This document shows positions 56,597-64,000 of a stretch of 64,000 nt of DNA, in pieces. Source of the DNA: Kuafuiihalomonas sp050331295 (GTDB lineage: Bacteria > Myxococcota > Kuafuiibacteriia > Kuafuiibacteriales > Kuafuiibacteriaceae). The stretch lies in NCBI GenBank assembly GCA_050331295.1, contig JBHJGZ010000001.1:434001-498000 (forward strand). The letters are read 5' to 3'. The position numbers and the translations under genes are program-made. Within the stretch, counting starts at the first letter, position 1, and each line of letters starts with the position of its first letter. The notes below the pieces were generated by a model that had not been told where the DNA came from, did no database searches, and worked only from the letters and a program-made list of their open reading frames with translations.

Positions 56597-59157
56597 ATGA
56601 GCGCCTGAAGCCGTTCCAAGGCGCTCAGCAAGTCGGGTTTCAGTTCCAAGATTCCGGCCCAGGGGTCCTTCTTCTGGGCTTGCAGGCGACGGGGAACCGT
56701 CTTGATGGAAAACTTGCGAGGTTCGAGTCGAGACGTCACCTCCCGCCAATGAAGCGGCGTGGAGACCGGGGCTCCCGGCAATGGCCGCACCGAGTACGCC
56801 GACACCAAGAGCTTTCCGTGTCCGTTCTGCAGCACGTCGACGTAGATCCGGCCCTTGCGGGCCTGGACCATGCGGTCGATGGTGGCGATTTCGGGAAACC
56901 GCATCACCGCGACCCGAGCCAGCAGCAAGCCGAGCTGCGTGGTTTGTTCGAAGGTCAGCTGCCGGCCGAGCGGGACCAAGACGTGGAGGCCGGTAGCACC
57001 GCTGGTCTTCGGCATGGAGGGCAGTCCGATCTCATCCAGCAAACGATGGATGCCGCGGGCCAAAGCCACAACTCGAGGGAACGGCGCACCCTTCGGGTCG
57101 AGGTCGATCACCAACCAGTCTGGCGTGGAGAGCGATGCCAGCCGACTGGCCCACACATGGAGGGGAATCGACCCGGAGTTGGCCGCGTAGACGAGGGATG
57201 CCTCGTCGTCCAGGACCAGGTACTCGATCTCGCGCTCGGCGTGTTCGCTCCACATGCGGGCCCGCCGAAGCCACTCCGGCGCGAACCCGGGCGTATTCTT
57301 TTGAAAGAAGTGTTTGCCTTCGATGCCGTCCGGATAGCGCGTGAGCACCGCCGGACGGTCCCGAAGCAACGGGAGGAGGGCCGGACTCACGCTCCGGTAG
57401 AATTCGATGAGGTCCCCTTTGGTCCATCCGTCCTGCGGCCAGAAAACTTTCTGAAGATTGACGAGGCCCACCTTCCGCTCCGAGTCGTCGCCCTTCTTGG
57501 CTGAGGAGGCCGATTCCCGCGCATCGGCCCCCGAGGTCGCCTCGTCTTCCCTGGACGTCGGTTCGGTGCCGGTCGTGGCCGGATGGTCGACGGAAGACCA
57601 CGATTCTCGGCGCAGCGACTCTGCCGATTTGTCCGGCCGGAGGCCGAGAAAGACGGGTTGACGCAGGATTCCGTCCTCGCTGCGGTGGAGGTACCGAACC
57701 TCGGCCACCAGCACGGGCCGTGTCCACGTGGCATCCTCTCGCGCGGGAGCCCCGGTACACGGAGGCTCTGAAACCTCGAGCGGGTCGAGTTCATTCTTCA
57801 GATGCTGGAGGGATGCGTGGTCGAACCCGGAACCGACTCCGCCCGAATACACCCATTCATCCCCGGCGAAGCTGGCCAGCAGCAGTCCGCCGAATCCGGT
57901 CCGAAGGCCCCGGGGGGCGGTGTAGCCGACGATGGCGAATTCCTCGGTCCGCGTGAGTGGAAACTTGAGCCAGTGTGATGAGCGCCCCGAGACGTATGGA
58001 CTTCGGCCGTCCTTGGCCATCATGCCCTCGAGGCCCATGCGCTCGACCTGCTCGAAGAAAGCAAGCCCTCTTTCATCCACGTGGTCCGTGAATCGGACCG
58101 GGCCGAGAGGCGGTACGACGTCCTTCAAGAAGTGCTTCCGCTCCCGAAGCGATAGCTTTCGGAGATCGCGACCTTCCAGCGAGATGAGGTCGAAGACGTA
58201 GTACGTCGCGGGAAGCTGAATCGAAGCTCGCTCGATGTCTCCCGGCTTTTGCAGCTGGACCCGGCGCTGAAGAAAATGAAAGCGCGGTCGCGCCTCTTCA
58301 TCCAACACGACGACTTCCCCATCCAGGATGGCATCTTCGCAATTGAGATTTCGGAGACTCTTGACGATCTCCGGAAAGGCATGCGTCGAGTCCTTGCCGC
58401 TCCGAAAGCGGAGGCTGACCGCATCTTGCCGTTTGCGCGCCAAGAGCCGAAACCCGTCGTACTTGAGCTCGTAGATCCACTCCGGGTCGTCGACAGGCTC
58501 GAGGCCACGCTCTGCCAGCAGCGGTTTCGGAATTTGCCGGGGACCTTCGGGAAGGTGGGCGAGGGCCTCTTGCCAGGCCAGGCGTCGGGCTCGCCGCTCC
58601 GGAAGCGCCGCCACGTCCAATCCACTCACCACCGAGCGCTGGGACACGGAGCGGTCGAGGTCCGGCTGGCTCCACGCGTCCGGCTTTTTGATCAAGAGCC
58701 AGTTTTCCGACGTTTCATGTTTGGCCCGGGTGCGCACCAGCGTCCAGCGCCCTCGAAGCTTGTAGCCGTGAAGCTCGAACAGAAGCTTGCCCTTCTCGAG
58801 TCCTTCTTCGGCCGGCTCGAGCGCCACCCATCGGCCCTGATCCCACACGATCATCGAGCCGGCGCCGTAGTTGCCTTCCGGAATCACGCCCTCGAAATCG
58901 GCATAGTCCAAGGGGTGGTCTTCGGTCCGGACGGCCAGACGTTTGATGGACGGGTCGAAGGAGGGACCCTGCGGGACGGCCCAGGACTTCAGCGCTCCGC
59001 CGAGTTCGAGTCGGAGGTCGAAATGGAGACGACGCGCCGCGTGCTTGTGCACCACGAACAGCCCTCGGCGCGCTCCCGGCGGGCCGGAGTCACCTTGGGG
59101 CTCTGGCGTGGCGCCGGCCCGGCGCTTGGCGTGATAGGGCCCGAGTTCGCTGCTCAT
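56593..59157 (-). CDS. ligD: Bacterial NHEJ DNA ligase D
   Basis: 854 residues from ATG 59157; a longer frame to 59355 lies opposite the ku start and is not used. The domains come in the Pseudomonas order. The 3'-phosphoesterase (about 20-165) has H-K-H-A-A-R-R-L-H-F-D-L-R-L-E. The ligase (about 215-525) has K-Y-D-G (nucleotidyl Lys232), then D-G-E-V-V and an OB-fold. The polymerase/primase (about 560-845) has V-I-D-L-D-P-K-G (about 684). With Ku it trims, fills and joins DNA double-strand breaks without a template, mainly in stationary cells or spores. It is divergent from ku with only 39 bp between starts. Confidence 0.96.
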   Translation of the reverse strand: MSSELGPYHAKRRAGATPEPQGDSGPPGARRGLFVVHKHAARRLHFDLRLELGGALKSWAVPQGPSFDPSIKRLAVRTEDHPLDYADFEGVIPEGNYGAGSMIVWDQGRWVALEPAEEGLEKGKLLFELHGYKLRGRWTLVRTRAKHETSENWLLIKKPDAWSQPDLDRSVSQRSVVSGLDVAALPERRARRLAWQEALAHLPEGPRQIPKPLLAERGLEPVDDPEWIYELKYDGFRLLARKRQDAVSLRFRSGKDSTHAFPEIVKSLRNLNCEDAILDGEVVVLDEEARPRFHFLQRRVQLQKPGDIERASIQLPATYYVFDLISLEGRDLRKLSLRERKHFLKDVVPPLGPVRFTDHVDERGLAFFEQVERMGLEGMMAKDGRSPYVSGRSSHWLKFPLTRTEEFAIVGYTAPRGLRTGFGGLLLASFAGDEWVYSGGVGSGFDHASLQHLKNELDPLEVSEPPCTGAPAREDATWTRPVLVAEVRYLHRSEDGILRQPVFLGLRPDKSAESLRRESWSSVDHPATTGTEPTSREDEATSGADARESASSAKKGDDSERKVGLVNLQKVFWPQDGWTKGDLIEFYRSVSPALLPLLRDRPAVLTRYPDGIEGKHFFQKNTPGFAPEWLRRARMWSEHAEREIEYLVLDDEASLVYAANSGSIPLHVWASRLASLSTPDWLVIDLDPKGAPFPRVVALARGIHRLLDEIGLPSMPKTSGATGLHVLVPLGRQLTFEQTTQLGLLLARVAVMRFPEIATIDRMVQARKGRIYVDVLQNGHGKLLVSAYSVRPLPGAPVSTPLHWREVTSRLEPRKFSIKTVPRRLQAQKKDPWAGILELKPDLLSALERLQALI

Positions 59158-59196
59158 TTTCTGGAGCCTGGAGCCGCTTTTCCTTAGGGTCGCCCC

Positions 59197-60063
59197 ATGG
59201 CACCCAGGGCGATCAGTACGGGCAACATATCGTTCGGTCTCGTGAACATACCCGTCCGTTTGTTCTCGGCTGCCAATCCTTCCGCCGGCATCTCGTTCCG
59301 GTTGCTCTCCAGGGAGGGCAATCGCCTCAAACAACTCTACGTTGATCCCAAGCAAGACGACAAGGTCGTGCCCCGGACCGAGATGGTGAAGGGCTACGAG
59401 GTCGCCAAGGATCAGTACGTCCTGTTCACCGACGACGAGTTGAAGGAGCTACAAGAACAGTCCACCCAGTCCATCGAGATCAGCGAGTTCTTACCGGAAG
59501 ACGCGATTCCGAAGTTCTATATTGGCAAGGCGTATTTCCTCGGTCCCAACAAGGGGGGCGACCGAGCCTACGCGCTCCTCACCGAAGCGATGAAGGAAAC
59601 GAATCGCTGCGCCCTCGCCAAGTATGCGGCCCGAGGAAAAATGTATCTCGTCATGCTTCAGCCGAAAGACGATGGGATGGTCATGTATCAGCTCCACTAT
59701 CCAGACGAGGTGGCAAGCTTTGCCGACATTCCGAAGGGGGATGCCGAGGTGAAGGAGGGTGAGCTCGATCTCGCCAAGAAGCTCATCGAGCAAGCGGCAT
59801 CGGAAACCTTTCGACCCGAAAACTACAACGACGAGGTCAAGGCCCGAATCGAGGCTGCGATCCAGCAGAAATGGGAGGGCAAAGATGTGACGCTCGCGCC
59901 GGAAGAATCGCCCAAGGCGCAAATCATCGACCTGATGGACGCTCTGAAGGCGAGTCTCGGCGCCGAGACGGAAGAACGAGAGGTTTCCCAAAAGCCCAAG
60001 GGCGTGACGAGCAAAAGAAGTTCGAAGAAGAGGTCTTCCTCTCCCAAGGCAAAGTCTTCATAG
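59197..60063 (+). CDS. ku: Bacterial Ku, NHEJ DNA end-binding protein
   Basis: 288 residues. It starts with the family pattern R-A-I-S-x-G-N-I-S-F-G-L-V-N-I-P-V and R-L-L-S-R-E; later come Y-x-V-x-K-D-Q-Y-V, E-I-S-E-F and A-Y-A-L-L-T-E-A-M. The Ser/Lys-rich C-terminus (about 260-288) is the DNA-threading tail known in several bacterial Kus. It forms a ring on DNA ends and recruits LigD, encoded divergently next door. A MerR-TPR gene follows 7 nt after the stop and is likely co-transcribed. Confidence 0.97.
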   Translation: MAPRAISTGNISFGLVNIPVRLFSAANPSAGISFRLLSREGNRLKQLYVDPKQDDKVVPRTEMVKGYEVAKDQYVLFTDDELKELQEQSTQSIEISEFLPEDAIPKFYIGKAYFLGPNKGGDRAYALLTEAMKETNRCALAKYAARGKMYLVMLQPKDDGMVMYQLHYPDEVASFADIPKGDAEVKEGELDLAKKLIEQAASETFRPENYNDEVKARIEAAIQQKWEGKDVTLAPEESPKAQIIDLMDALKASLGAETEEREVSQKPKGVTSKRSSKKRSSSPKAKSS

Positions 60064-60070
60064 AAGAGGT

Positions 60071-61018
60071 ATGACCGAGTACTCGGCGCGCCAGGCCGCG
60101 GATCTGCTCGGCCTTCCCGTGCGTCGCGTCCGCGCTTGGATCCGAGCCGGGCTTTTCGATCCCGATCCGACCTCGCCGTTCACCCCGGTTCAGAGAGAAC
60201 CGAACGACCCGTCGAGCCCGCCAGAAGTCGAGGCGCTGCGGGAGGCCGAGCAAGTTCGGGAGGTCGAGGAAGTTCGGGAGGAGGCGGAGCCGGTTCTCCG
60301 TTTTCGAGACCTGGTGCTGCTTCGGACCCTCAAGGCGCTTCTGCAAAGCGAAGTCTCGCCCCATCGCATCCAGGCAGCACTCTCCCGGCTCCGCCACGAA
60401 CTTCCGCCCGGTCGACCCTTGTCGGCGGTGCCGGTTCGGCGCGATGGCGGGTCGCTGGTCTACCGAGACGAAGGCGGTTGGTGGGACGTGGACAGTGGCC
60501 AAGGGGTCTTCGGTTTTCACGAGGGCGAGACCTCTGCGCCCTGTACGCCCTTGGCCGATCGCCTCCAATCCGACGCGATCCCACCTGGAGTGCAGGTCGA
60601 CGGCATGTGCAGCGAGGACTGGTTCGAGCTCGGACTGGACATGGAAGGGCTCAGTCCGGGCCAGGCACGAGACGCCTATCGGCGCTGTCTCGAGTTGGAG
60701 CCGGAGCACGTTGGGGCCCGACTCAACCTCGGAAAGCTGCTCCTGGAAGAAGGCGTGTTGCCGTCGGCGGCGGCCCACTTTCGCATCGCACACCTCCTGG
60801 ATGCCCAGGACCCGGTGAGTGCGTACAACCTGGCCTTGGCCCTGGAGGCGATGGATCGCTTGGAGGAAGCCTGCGCCCTCTTTGAAGAGGCGATCCGGCG
60901 AGACGAGACCTTCGAGACCGCGTACGTTGCCTTGGCCCACCTTCAGGAACGGCTGGGCCACCAGCAAGCTGCATTGCGTACTCTGGGGGCGCTGAGAAGA
61001 CTGCGAGGGGAGCAGTAG
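60071..61018 (+). CDS. MerR-type HTH protein fused to TPR repeats
   Basis: 315 residues. The first 30 residues form a MerR-like helix-turn-helix (Y-S-A-R-Q-A-A-D-L-L-G-L-P, R-A-W-I-R-A-G-L-F). A charged segment with two E-E-V-R-E-type repeats follows (about 58-75), then a MerR-like helical region, a variable loop, and TPR units from about 200 (A-R-D-A-Y-R-R-C-L-E-L-E-P-E-H; L-N-L-G-K-L-L-L-E-E-G). It may be a DNA-binding regulator with a protein-interaction arm. The 7-nt spacing to ku suggests a job in the same operon, perhaps controlling end joining; this is inference. Confidence 0.8.
   Translation: MTEYSARQAADLLGLPVRRVRAWIRAGLFDPDPTSPFTPVQREPNDPSSPPEVEALREAEQVREVEEVREEAEPVLRFRDLVLLRTLKALLQSEVSPHRIQAALSRLRHELPPGRPLSAVPVRRDGGSLVYRDEGGWWDVDSGQGVFGFHEGETSAPCTPLADRLQSDAIPPGVQVDGMCSEDWFELGLDMEGLSPGQARDAYRRCLELEPEHVGARLNLGKLLLEEGVLPSAAAHFRIAHLLDAQDPVSAYNLALALEAMDRLEEACALFEEAIRRDETFETAYVALAHLQERLGHQQAALRTLGALRRLRGEQ
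60253..60288 (+). repeat. Two imperfect 18-bp repeats in the MerR-TPR gene
   Basis: AGTTCGGGAGGTCGAGGA is followed directly by AGTTCGGGAGGAGGCGGA. They encode the acidic V-R-E-V-E-E / V-R-E-E-A-E linker between the helix-turn-helix and the following helices. Confidence 0.8.
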
Positions 61019-61077
61019 ATGGATAGACCGATCACCTGACCAGGCTCAGGGCCGCTGAAGGCTGGACTCAGCCCGAC

Positions 61078-62037
61078 TCAGATCTGGCCGATGCGACCGG
61101 CGCTGCCGCGCGTATCCGACACCAAGGTTCGGAGGTGTTGTCGGGCTTCCGAGCGGGCGGCTTGATGTCGAGCCTGAATCAGTTGCCGCACCTCTTCCTC
61201 CACCGCCTCGGCGGCGGGCCCAAGGTGAGGCTGAACGCGACGAGACCGCACGAAATCCAGCAAATCCCAGGCATCGTTCAGCTCGCCCAATGCGTCCTGA
61301 TGTCGCTTCAGTCCGCGCAGGACGATCCCCGGGTCCATGACGCTTTCGAGCAGGGGCGCGCCGAGCTCGATGGCGTAGCGAAGTCGCTTGATCTTGATGC
61401 GAAGACGATGATGCGCCCTACGTCGATTGGGCTGTTCGAGCGGTCGCCAGCTTTGCTGAATGTCGCGGCAACGCTGGTAGAGGTGACCCGCCACCAGATC
61501 CCGAAAGTGGATGTTCGAATGATGCGGAGCCTTGAGCAGGCGCCGAGCCAACCGCTCGTGCTTCTCCAGCTTCGACCGTGACCACTTGGTGAGGGCAGCC
61601 TCCAGTTTGCTGCGCCGGACCTCCTCCACGTAATCCTCGATGGCCGAGATGCCTCGGGCCGGCGTTTGGGCCATGGCCGTCAGCGCCTGAAGCTCTGCCC
61701 AGACCACGTCGAGCTCCCGCGCTGCCCCGAGGTCGCGCCGCAATCGGCGGATCCGTCGAGTGACCCGCTCCTTGTGTTCGCGCTTCTTCAGAAGTGGAGC
61801 GGCTAGCTCCAGGGCCTCCTGCAGGCGGCGCGTCGCCACGCGCACGTCGTGGATCCACTTTTCGTCGGGACCGACATCGCCCTCTGGCCGGGACCCCGCG
61901 GTGGCGTAAAGGAGGTCGACCGGCGGCTCGAGCAAATGACGCAGCAGCGCACTTCCGTGTTCGTCGGGAGCAGGCGCGGGGCGCGCTTCTTCAGAAAGGC
62001 AAGCCTTCACCGGATCACCCATATTGACCGAAACCAT
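61078..62037 (-). CDS. CHAD domain protein
   Basis: 319 residues from ATG 62037 (62022 is an alternative); the frame is open to 62952 but that part lies opposite trmK. The CHAD signature is W-I-H-D-V-R-V-A-T-R-R-L near residue 72 with its conserved His, then H-x-L-R-I-K-I-K-R-L-R-Y-A near 215 with the second His, plus many Arg/Lys residues on helices. CHAD proteins bind polyphosphate and often localise to its granules. Cytoplasmic. It is divergent from trmK and convergent with the MerR-TPR gene. No other polyphosphate gene is in the window. Confidence 0.9.
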   Translation of the reverse strand: MVSVNMGDPVKACLSEEARPAPAPDEHGSALLRHLLEPPVDLLYATAGSRPEGDVGPDEKWIHDVRVATRRLQEALELAAPLLKKREHKERVTRRIRRLRRDLGAARELDVVWAELQALTAMAQTPARGISAIEDYVEEVRRSKLEAALTKWSRSKLEKHERLARRLLKAPHHSNIHFRDLVAGHLYQRCRDIQQSWRPLEQPNRRRAHHRLRIKIKRLRYAIELGAPLLESVMDPGIVLRGLKRHQDALGELNDAWDLLDFVRSRRVQPHLGPAAEAVEEEVRQLIQARHQAARSEARQHLRTLVSDTRGSAGRIGQI

Positions 62038-62063
62038 CGGCGGGTTCCAGCTGATTCGGAAAG

Positions 62064-62786
62064 ATGGCGCCTTTTGACGGGGTCCCCCCACGATTGCAAG
62101 CCCTGTTGTCCATGGTCCCTCCCAGCGCGGCGCTGGCGGACATTGGGTGCGATCATGGACTCCTTCCGATTGCGGCGGTTCTGGAAGGGAGGGTTCAGTA
62201 TGCGGTGGGCATCGACCGCACCGACGCGATCCTTGCACCAGCTCGACGAAGGTCCCAGGACTTGGGACTCCAAGGTCGAGCCGTCTTTCGGCGCGGCTGG
62301 GGTCTGAGACCGCTCGAAGAAGCCGAGGTGCAGTGCATTGTCTTGGCGGGGATGGGCGCGCGGACCATGGTTCAGTGCTTTCAGGCATCGTCGGAGCGTT
62401 TGCGAAGCATCGACACCGTCGTGGTTCAGCCCAACCGAGACGTGGCCGAGGTGCGACGATGGTTTTATGCCCACGGGTATCACATCGACTGCGAGACCCT
62501 GCCGGTCGTGGGACGCCGCGCCTTTCCCAGCATTCGGGCCCGGATCGGCGCGGCGCCCATGCCGTCAGACCTTGCGCTCCAGCTGGGACCTCGCCTGATG
62601 GAAGAGACCGCACTTCGGTCTCGACTGCTGGATTGGGCCCGCGGACTGCGCGAGCATCTGCTGCGCCTCGCTCGTCAACCGGGGTTTCGAGGGTCCGAGG
62701 CTCGAAAACTGGCCGAAAGTATTCTAACGTGGGAACGTACGAATGAGGCTCATGGAGTGAGCCGAACGTCCGATGGCCATGAATGA
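62064..62786 (+). CDS. trmK: tRNA (adenine(22)-N1)-methyltransferase-like, TrmK family
   Basis: 240 residues. The SAM-binding motif A-D-I-G-C-D-H-G-L-L-P lies at about 25-35. L-A-G-M-G-A-R-T-M (about 94-102) corresponds to the family I-A-G-M-G-G and Q-P-N in V-V-V-Q-P-N-R-D to the substrate site. In Bacillus subtilis and relatives TrmK methylates A22 of tRNA-Ser and tRNA-Tyr. Here the C-terminus carries a helical extension typical of the family. The neighbouring histidine kinase gene starts 14 nt before this stop, so the two are probably cotranscribed. Confidence 0.85.
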   Translation: MAPFDGVPPRLQALLSMVPPSAALADIGCDHGLLPIAAVLEGRVQYAVGIDRTDAILAPARRRSQDLGLQGRAVFRRGWGLRPLEEAEVQCIVLAGMGARTMVQCFQASSERLRSIDTVVVQPNRDVAEVRRWFYAHGYHIDCETLPVVGRRAFPSIRARIGAAPMPSDLALQLGPRLMEETALRSRLLDWARGLREHLLRLARQPGFRGSEARKLAESILTWERTNEAHGVSRTSDGHE

Positions 62787-64000
62787 GGCGTCTGTCGACT
62801 TGAACACCCACCTCCTCATTGTCGACGGCTCGGCGGCGGGGACCGACGTGGCCCAACGCCTCGCGCATCGAGCCCGCGTGCTGCACGCCACATCGTGGTA
62901 CGAAGGGCAGCAGCTCCTGCAGACCATCGAGTGTCCGGTGGTCTGGATTCACGCGGAGGACTTCGACCCGAGCGAACTCCGCCCGTGGCGCGGTCGCTCC
63001 GATGCCTCATCGGCGTTCGGTCAGCTCCTCTTGGCGGGCCCGGCCCCCACCCGCGTGCCAGAGGGCTGGACCGTCCGTCATCATTTTGACACCGCGCCAT
63101 CCCCTGAGCTGCTGGCGGGTCTTCTGTTCGAGATCGCCCAAAGCTCCGGTTTGGTGGACGGGACGCCCCCGTACCATGTCTTGCTCCAAACGCTGGCGGC
63201 AGAGCGCGAGCGCGCCGCATCGCTCGAACGAAAACTCCACCACTCGGACCGCCTCGTCACCATCGGACACCTCGCCGCCGGCGTGGCCCACGAGGTGAAC
63301 AACCCGACGTCCTTCGTGAGCGCGAATCTCTGCATCTTGGGAGAGAATCTCACCCAGATCGGGCAGGCGCTGGCCGGTCAAGGCGAGAGCGCTCCCGACG
63401 TCGAATCGCTCCTCAAGGATTGCTGGGACATCGTCAACGAGAACCTGGAAGGGATGGGGCGGATATCTTCCATTGTAAGGAATCTCAAAACCTTCTCCCG
63501 CCTGGAAGAAGGGATGGTAGAGATGGTCCATCCCAACCAGGTGATCAACGCCGCCTGTAACCTGGCTTTCCACCAGATTCGGCATCGCGCGAAGCTCGTC
63601 AAAAACCTCGGCGACGTGCCGGCGATGGCGATGGACCGAAACAAGGTGACTCAGGTCCTATTGAATCTTCTTCTGAACGCGGCCCATGCCATCCCGGAGG
63701 AACCCGGCGATCACTACATCAAGGTGGTGAGTCGTCGCGAAGACGACGCGCTGGTCATCGAGGTCAAGGACACTGGAGTGGGGATTCCAGACGCGATTCG
63801 GGAGCGCATCTTCGAGCCGTTCTTCACGACCAAAGGGCGGGACCGAGGAAGCGGCCTCGGCCTCTCTTTGTGCGCCGACATCGTGTCGCAACACCAAGGT
63901 CGAATCGATGTCTCCAGTGTCGAGGGCCAGGGAACTTCGATGAAGGTGGTCCTTCCCCTCGAAAACGGACTGACCCCGGGAGCGCCCCGCTCCAATCTGG
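62773..64000 (+). CDS. Sensor histidine kinase with receiver-like N-terminus, 3' end outside window
   Basis: The frame is open from ATG 62773 to the window edge, at least 409 residues. Residues 12-125 resemble a receiver fold (H-L-L-I-V-D-G-S at the start) but lack the acidic pocket, so it is likely a pseudo-receiver. Residues about 150-165 form a coiled linker. The DHp helix has the phosphoacceptor His173 in G-V-A-H-E-V-N-N-P. The ATPase domain has N-L-L-L-N-A-A-H-A-I (N box), D-T-G-V-G-I-P (G1), E-P-F-F-T-T-K (F) and G-S-G-L-G-L-S (G2). This is a soluble cytoplasmic kinase; no membrane segment is seen. Its response regulator is not in view. Confidence 0.9.
   Translation, partial: MAMNEASVDLNTHLLIVDGSAAGTDVAQRLAHRARVLHATSWYEGQQLLQTIECPVVWIHAEDFDPSELRPWRGRSDASSAFGQLLLAGPAPTRVPEGWTVRHHFDTAPSPELLAGLLFEIAQSSGLVDGTPPYHVLLQTLAAERERAASLERKLHHSDRLVTIGHLAAGVAHEVNNPTSFVSANLCILGENLTQIGQALAGQGESAPDVESLLKDCWDIVNENLEGMGRISSIVRNLKTFSRLEEGMVEMVHPNQVINAACNLAFHQIRHRAKLVKNLGDVPAMAMDRNKVTQVLLNLLLNAAHAIPEEPGDHYIKVVSRREDDALVIEVKDTGVGIPDAIRERIFEPFFTTKGRDRGSGLGLSLCADIVSQHQGRIDVSSVEGQGTSMKVVLPLENGLTPGAPRSNL

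Noticed and set aside
61040..61078. Short GGCTG/CAGCC hairpin between the MerR-TPR and CHAD genes
   Set aside because: Only 5 bp with no T-run, too weak to call a terminator.
62038..62952. Upstream extension of the CHAD frame
   Set aside because: It runs opposite trmK and lacks similarity to CHAD proteins; the start at 62037 gives a normal-length protein.

Overview
The window is a 64-kb piece of a GC-rich, Gram-negative genome that looks like Myxococcota (the former Deltaproteobacteria). Pointers are a lipoprotein with a myxobacterial-type Cys-rich repeat (DUF4215 type) plus FG-GAP repeats, a DUF1552/DUF1592 protein pair, many lipoproteins, PilZ and GGDEF/EAL proteins, an M13 peptidase, and a Ku/LigD end-joining locus. 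Genes are densely packed. No rRNA, tRNA, CRISPR array, insertion sequence or phage gene was recognised. The taxonomic call is an inference from gene content.

Region 1 (1-19,432) is an extracellular polysaccharide locus. A compact eight-gene minus-strand operon runs from 19,385 down to 8,119: a secreted protein, an outer-membrane beta-barrel, a GT4 glycosyltransferase, a WecA-type initiating transferase, an O-antigen-ligase/polymerase-TPR protein, a short OPX (Wza-type) lipoprotein, a Wzc-type BY-kinase and a polytopic membrane protein. Beyond it lie asnB, a second glycosyltransferase, a large NBR1-like/FG-GAP lipoprotein and a flippase cut by the window edge. Together these cover initiation, assembly, flipping, polymerisation, length control and export of a polymer.

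Region 2 (19,582-43,459) is a mixed envelope and housekeeping stretch: a DUF1552/DUF1592 pair, an M13 metallopeptidase, a sirtuin, an AsmA protein, a ParB-domain protein, MsrA, a lipoprotein preceded by a coding minisatellite, a type I asparaginase, a rhomboid-fold protein without the catalytic motif, Lon, glutathione reductase, a glycosyltransferase, a redoxin-fold lipoprotein without its cysteines, ATP-dependent PEP carboxykinase and a PilZ-type protein.

Region 3 (43,514-53,010) is the highlight. Two giant genes overlap by 4 nt on the minus strand and encode the two signature enzymes of the 3-hydroxypropionate bi-cycle. Propionyl-CoA synthase is an acyl-CoA synthetase/enoyl-CoA hydratase/enoyl-CoA reductase fusion of about 1,820 residues. 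Bifunctional malonyl-CoA reductase has four SDR-like segments and 1,232 residues. Together they convert malonyl-CoA to 3-hydroxypropionate and on to propionyl-CoA. This pair is known from Chloroflexus and from a few marine Proteobacteria; in a myxobacterium-like genome it is unexpected.

Region 4 (53,011-64,000) holds DUF3228 and DUF1232 proteins, a carboxylesterase, a receiver-GGDEF-degenerate EAL protein, divergent ligD and ku with a MerR-TPR gene behind ku, a CHAD protein, trmK and a histidine kinase cut by the window end. Short inverted repeats in several intergenic gaps are recorded as candidate operators or terminators; none has been tested.
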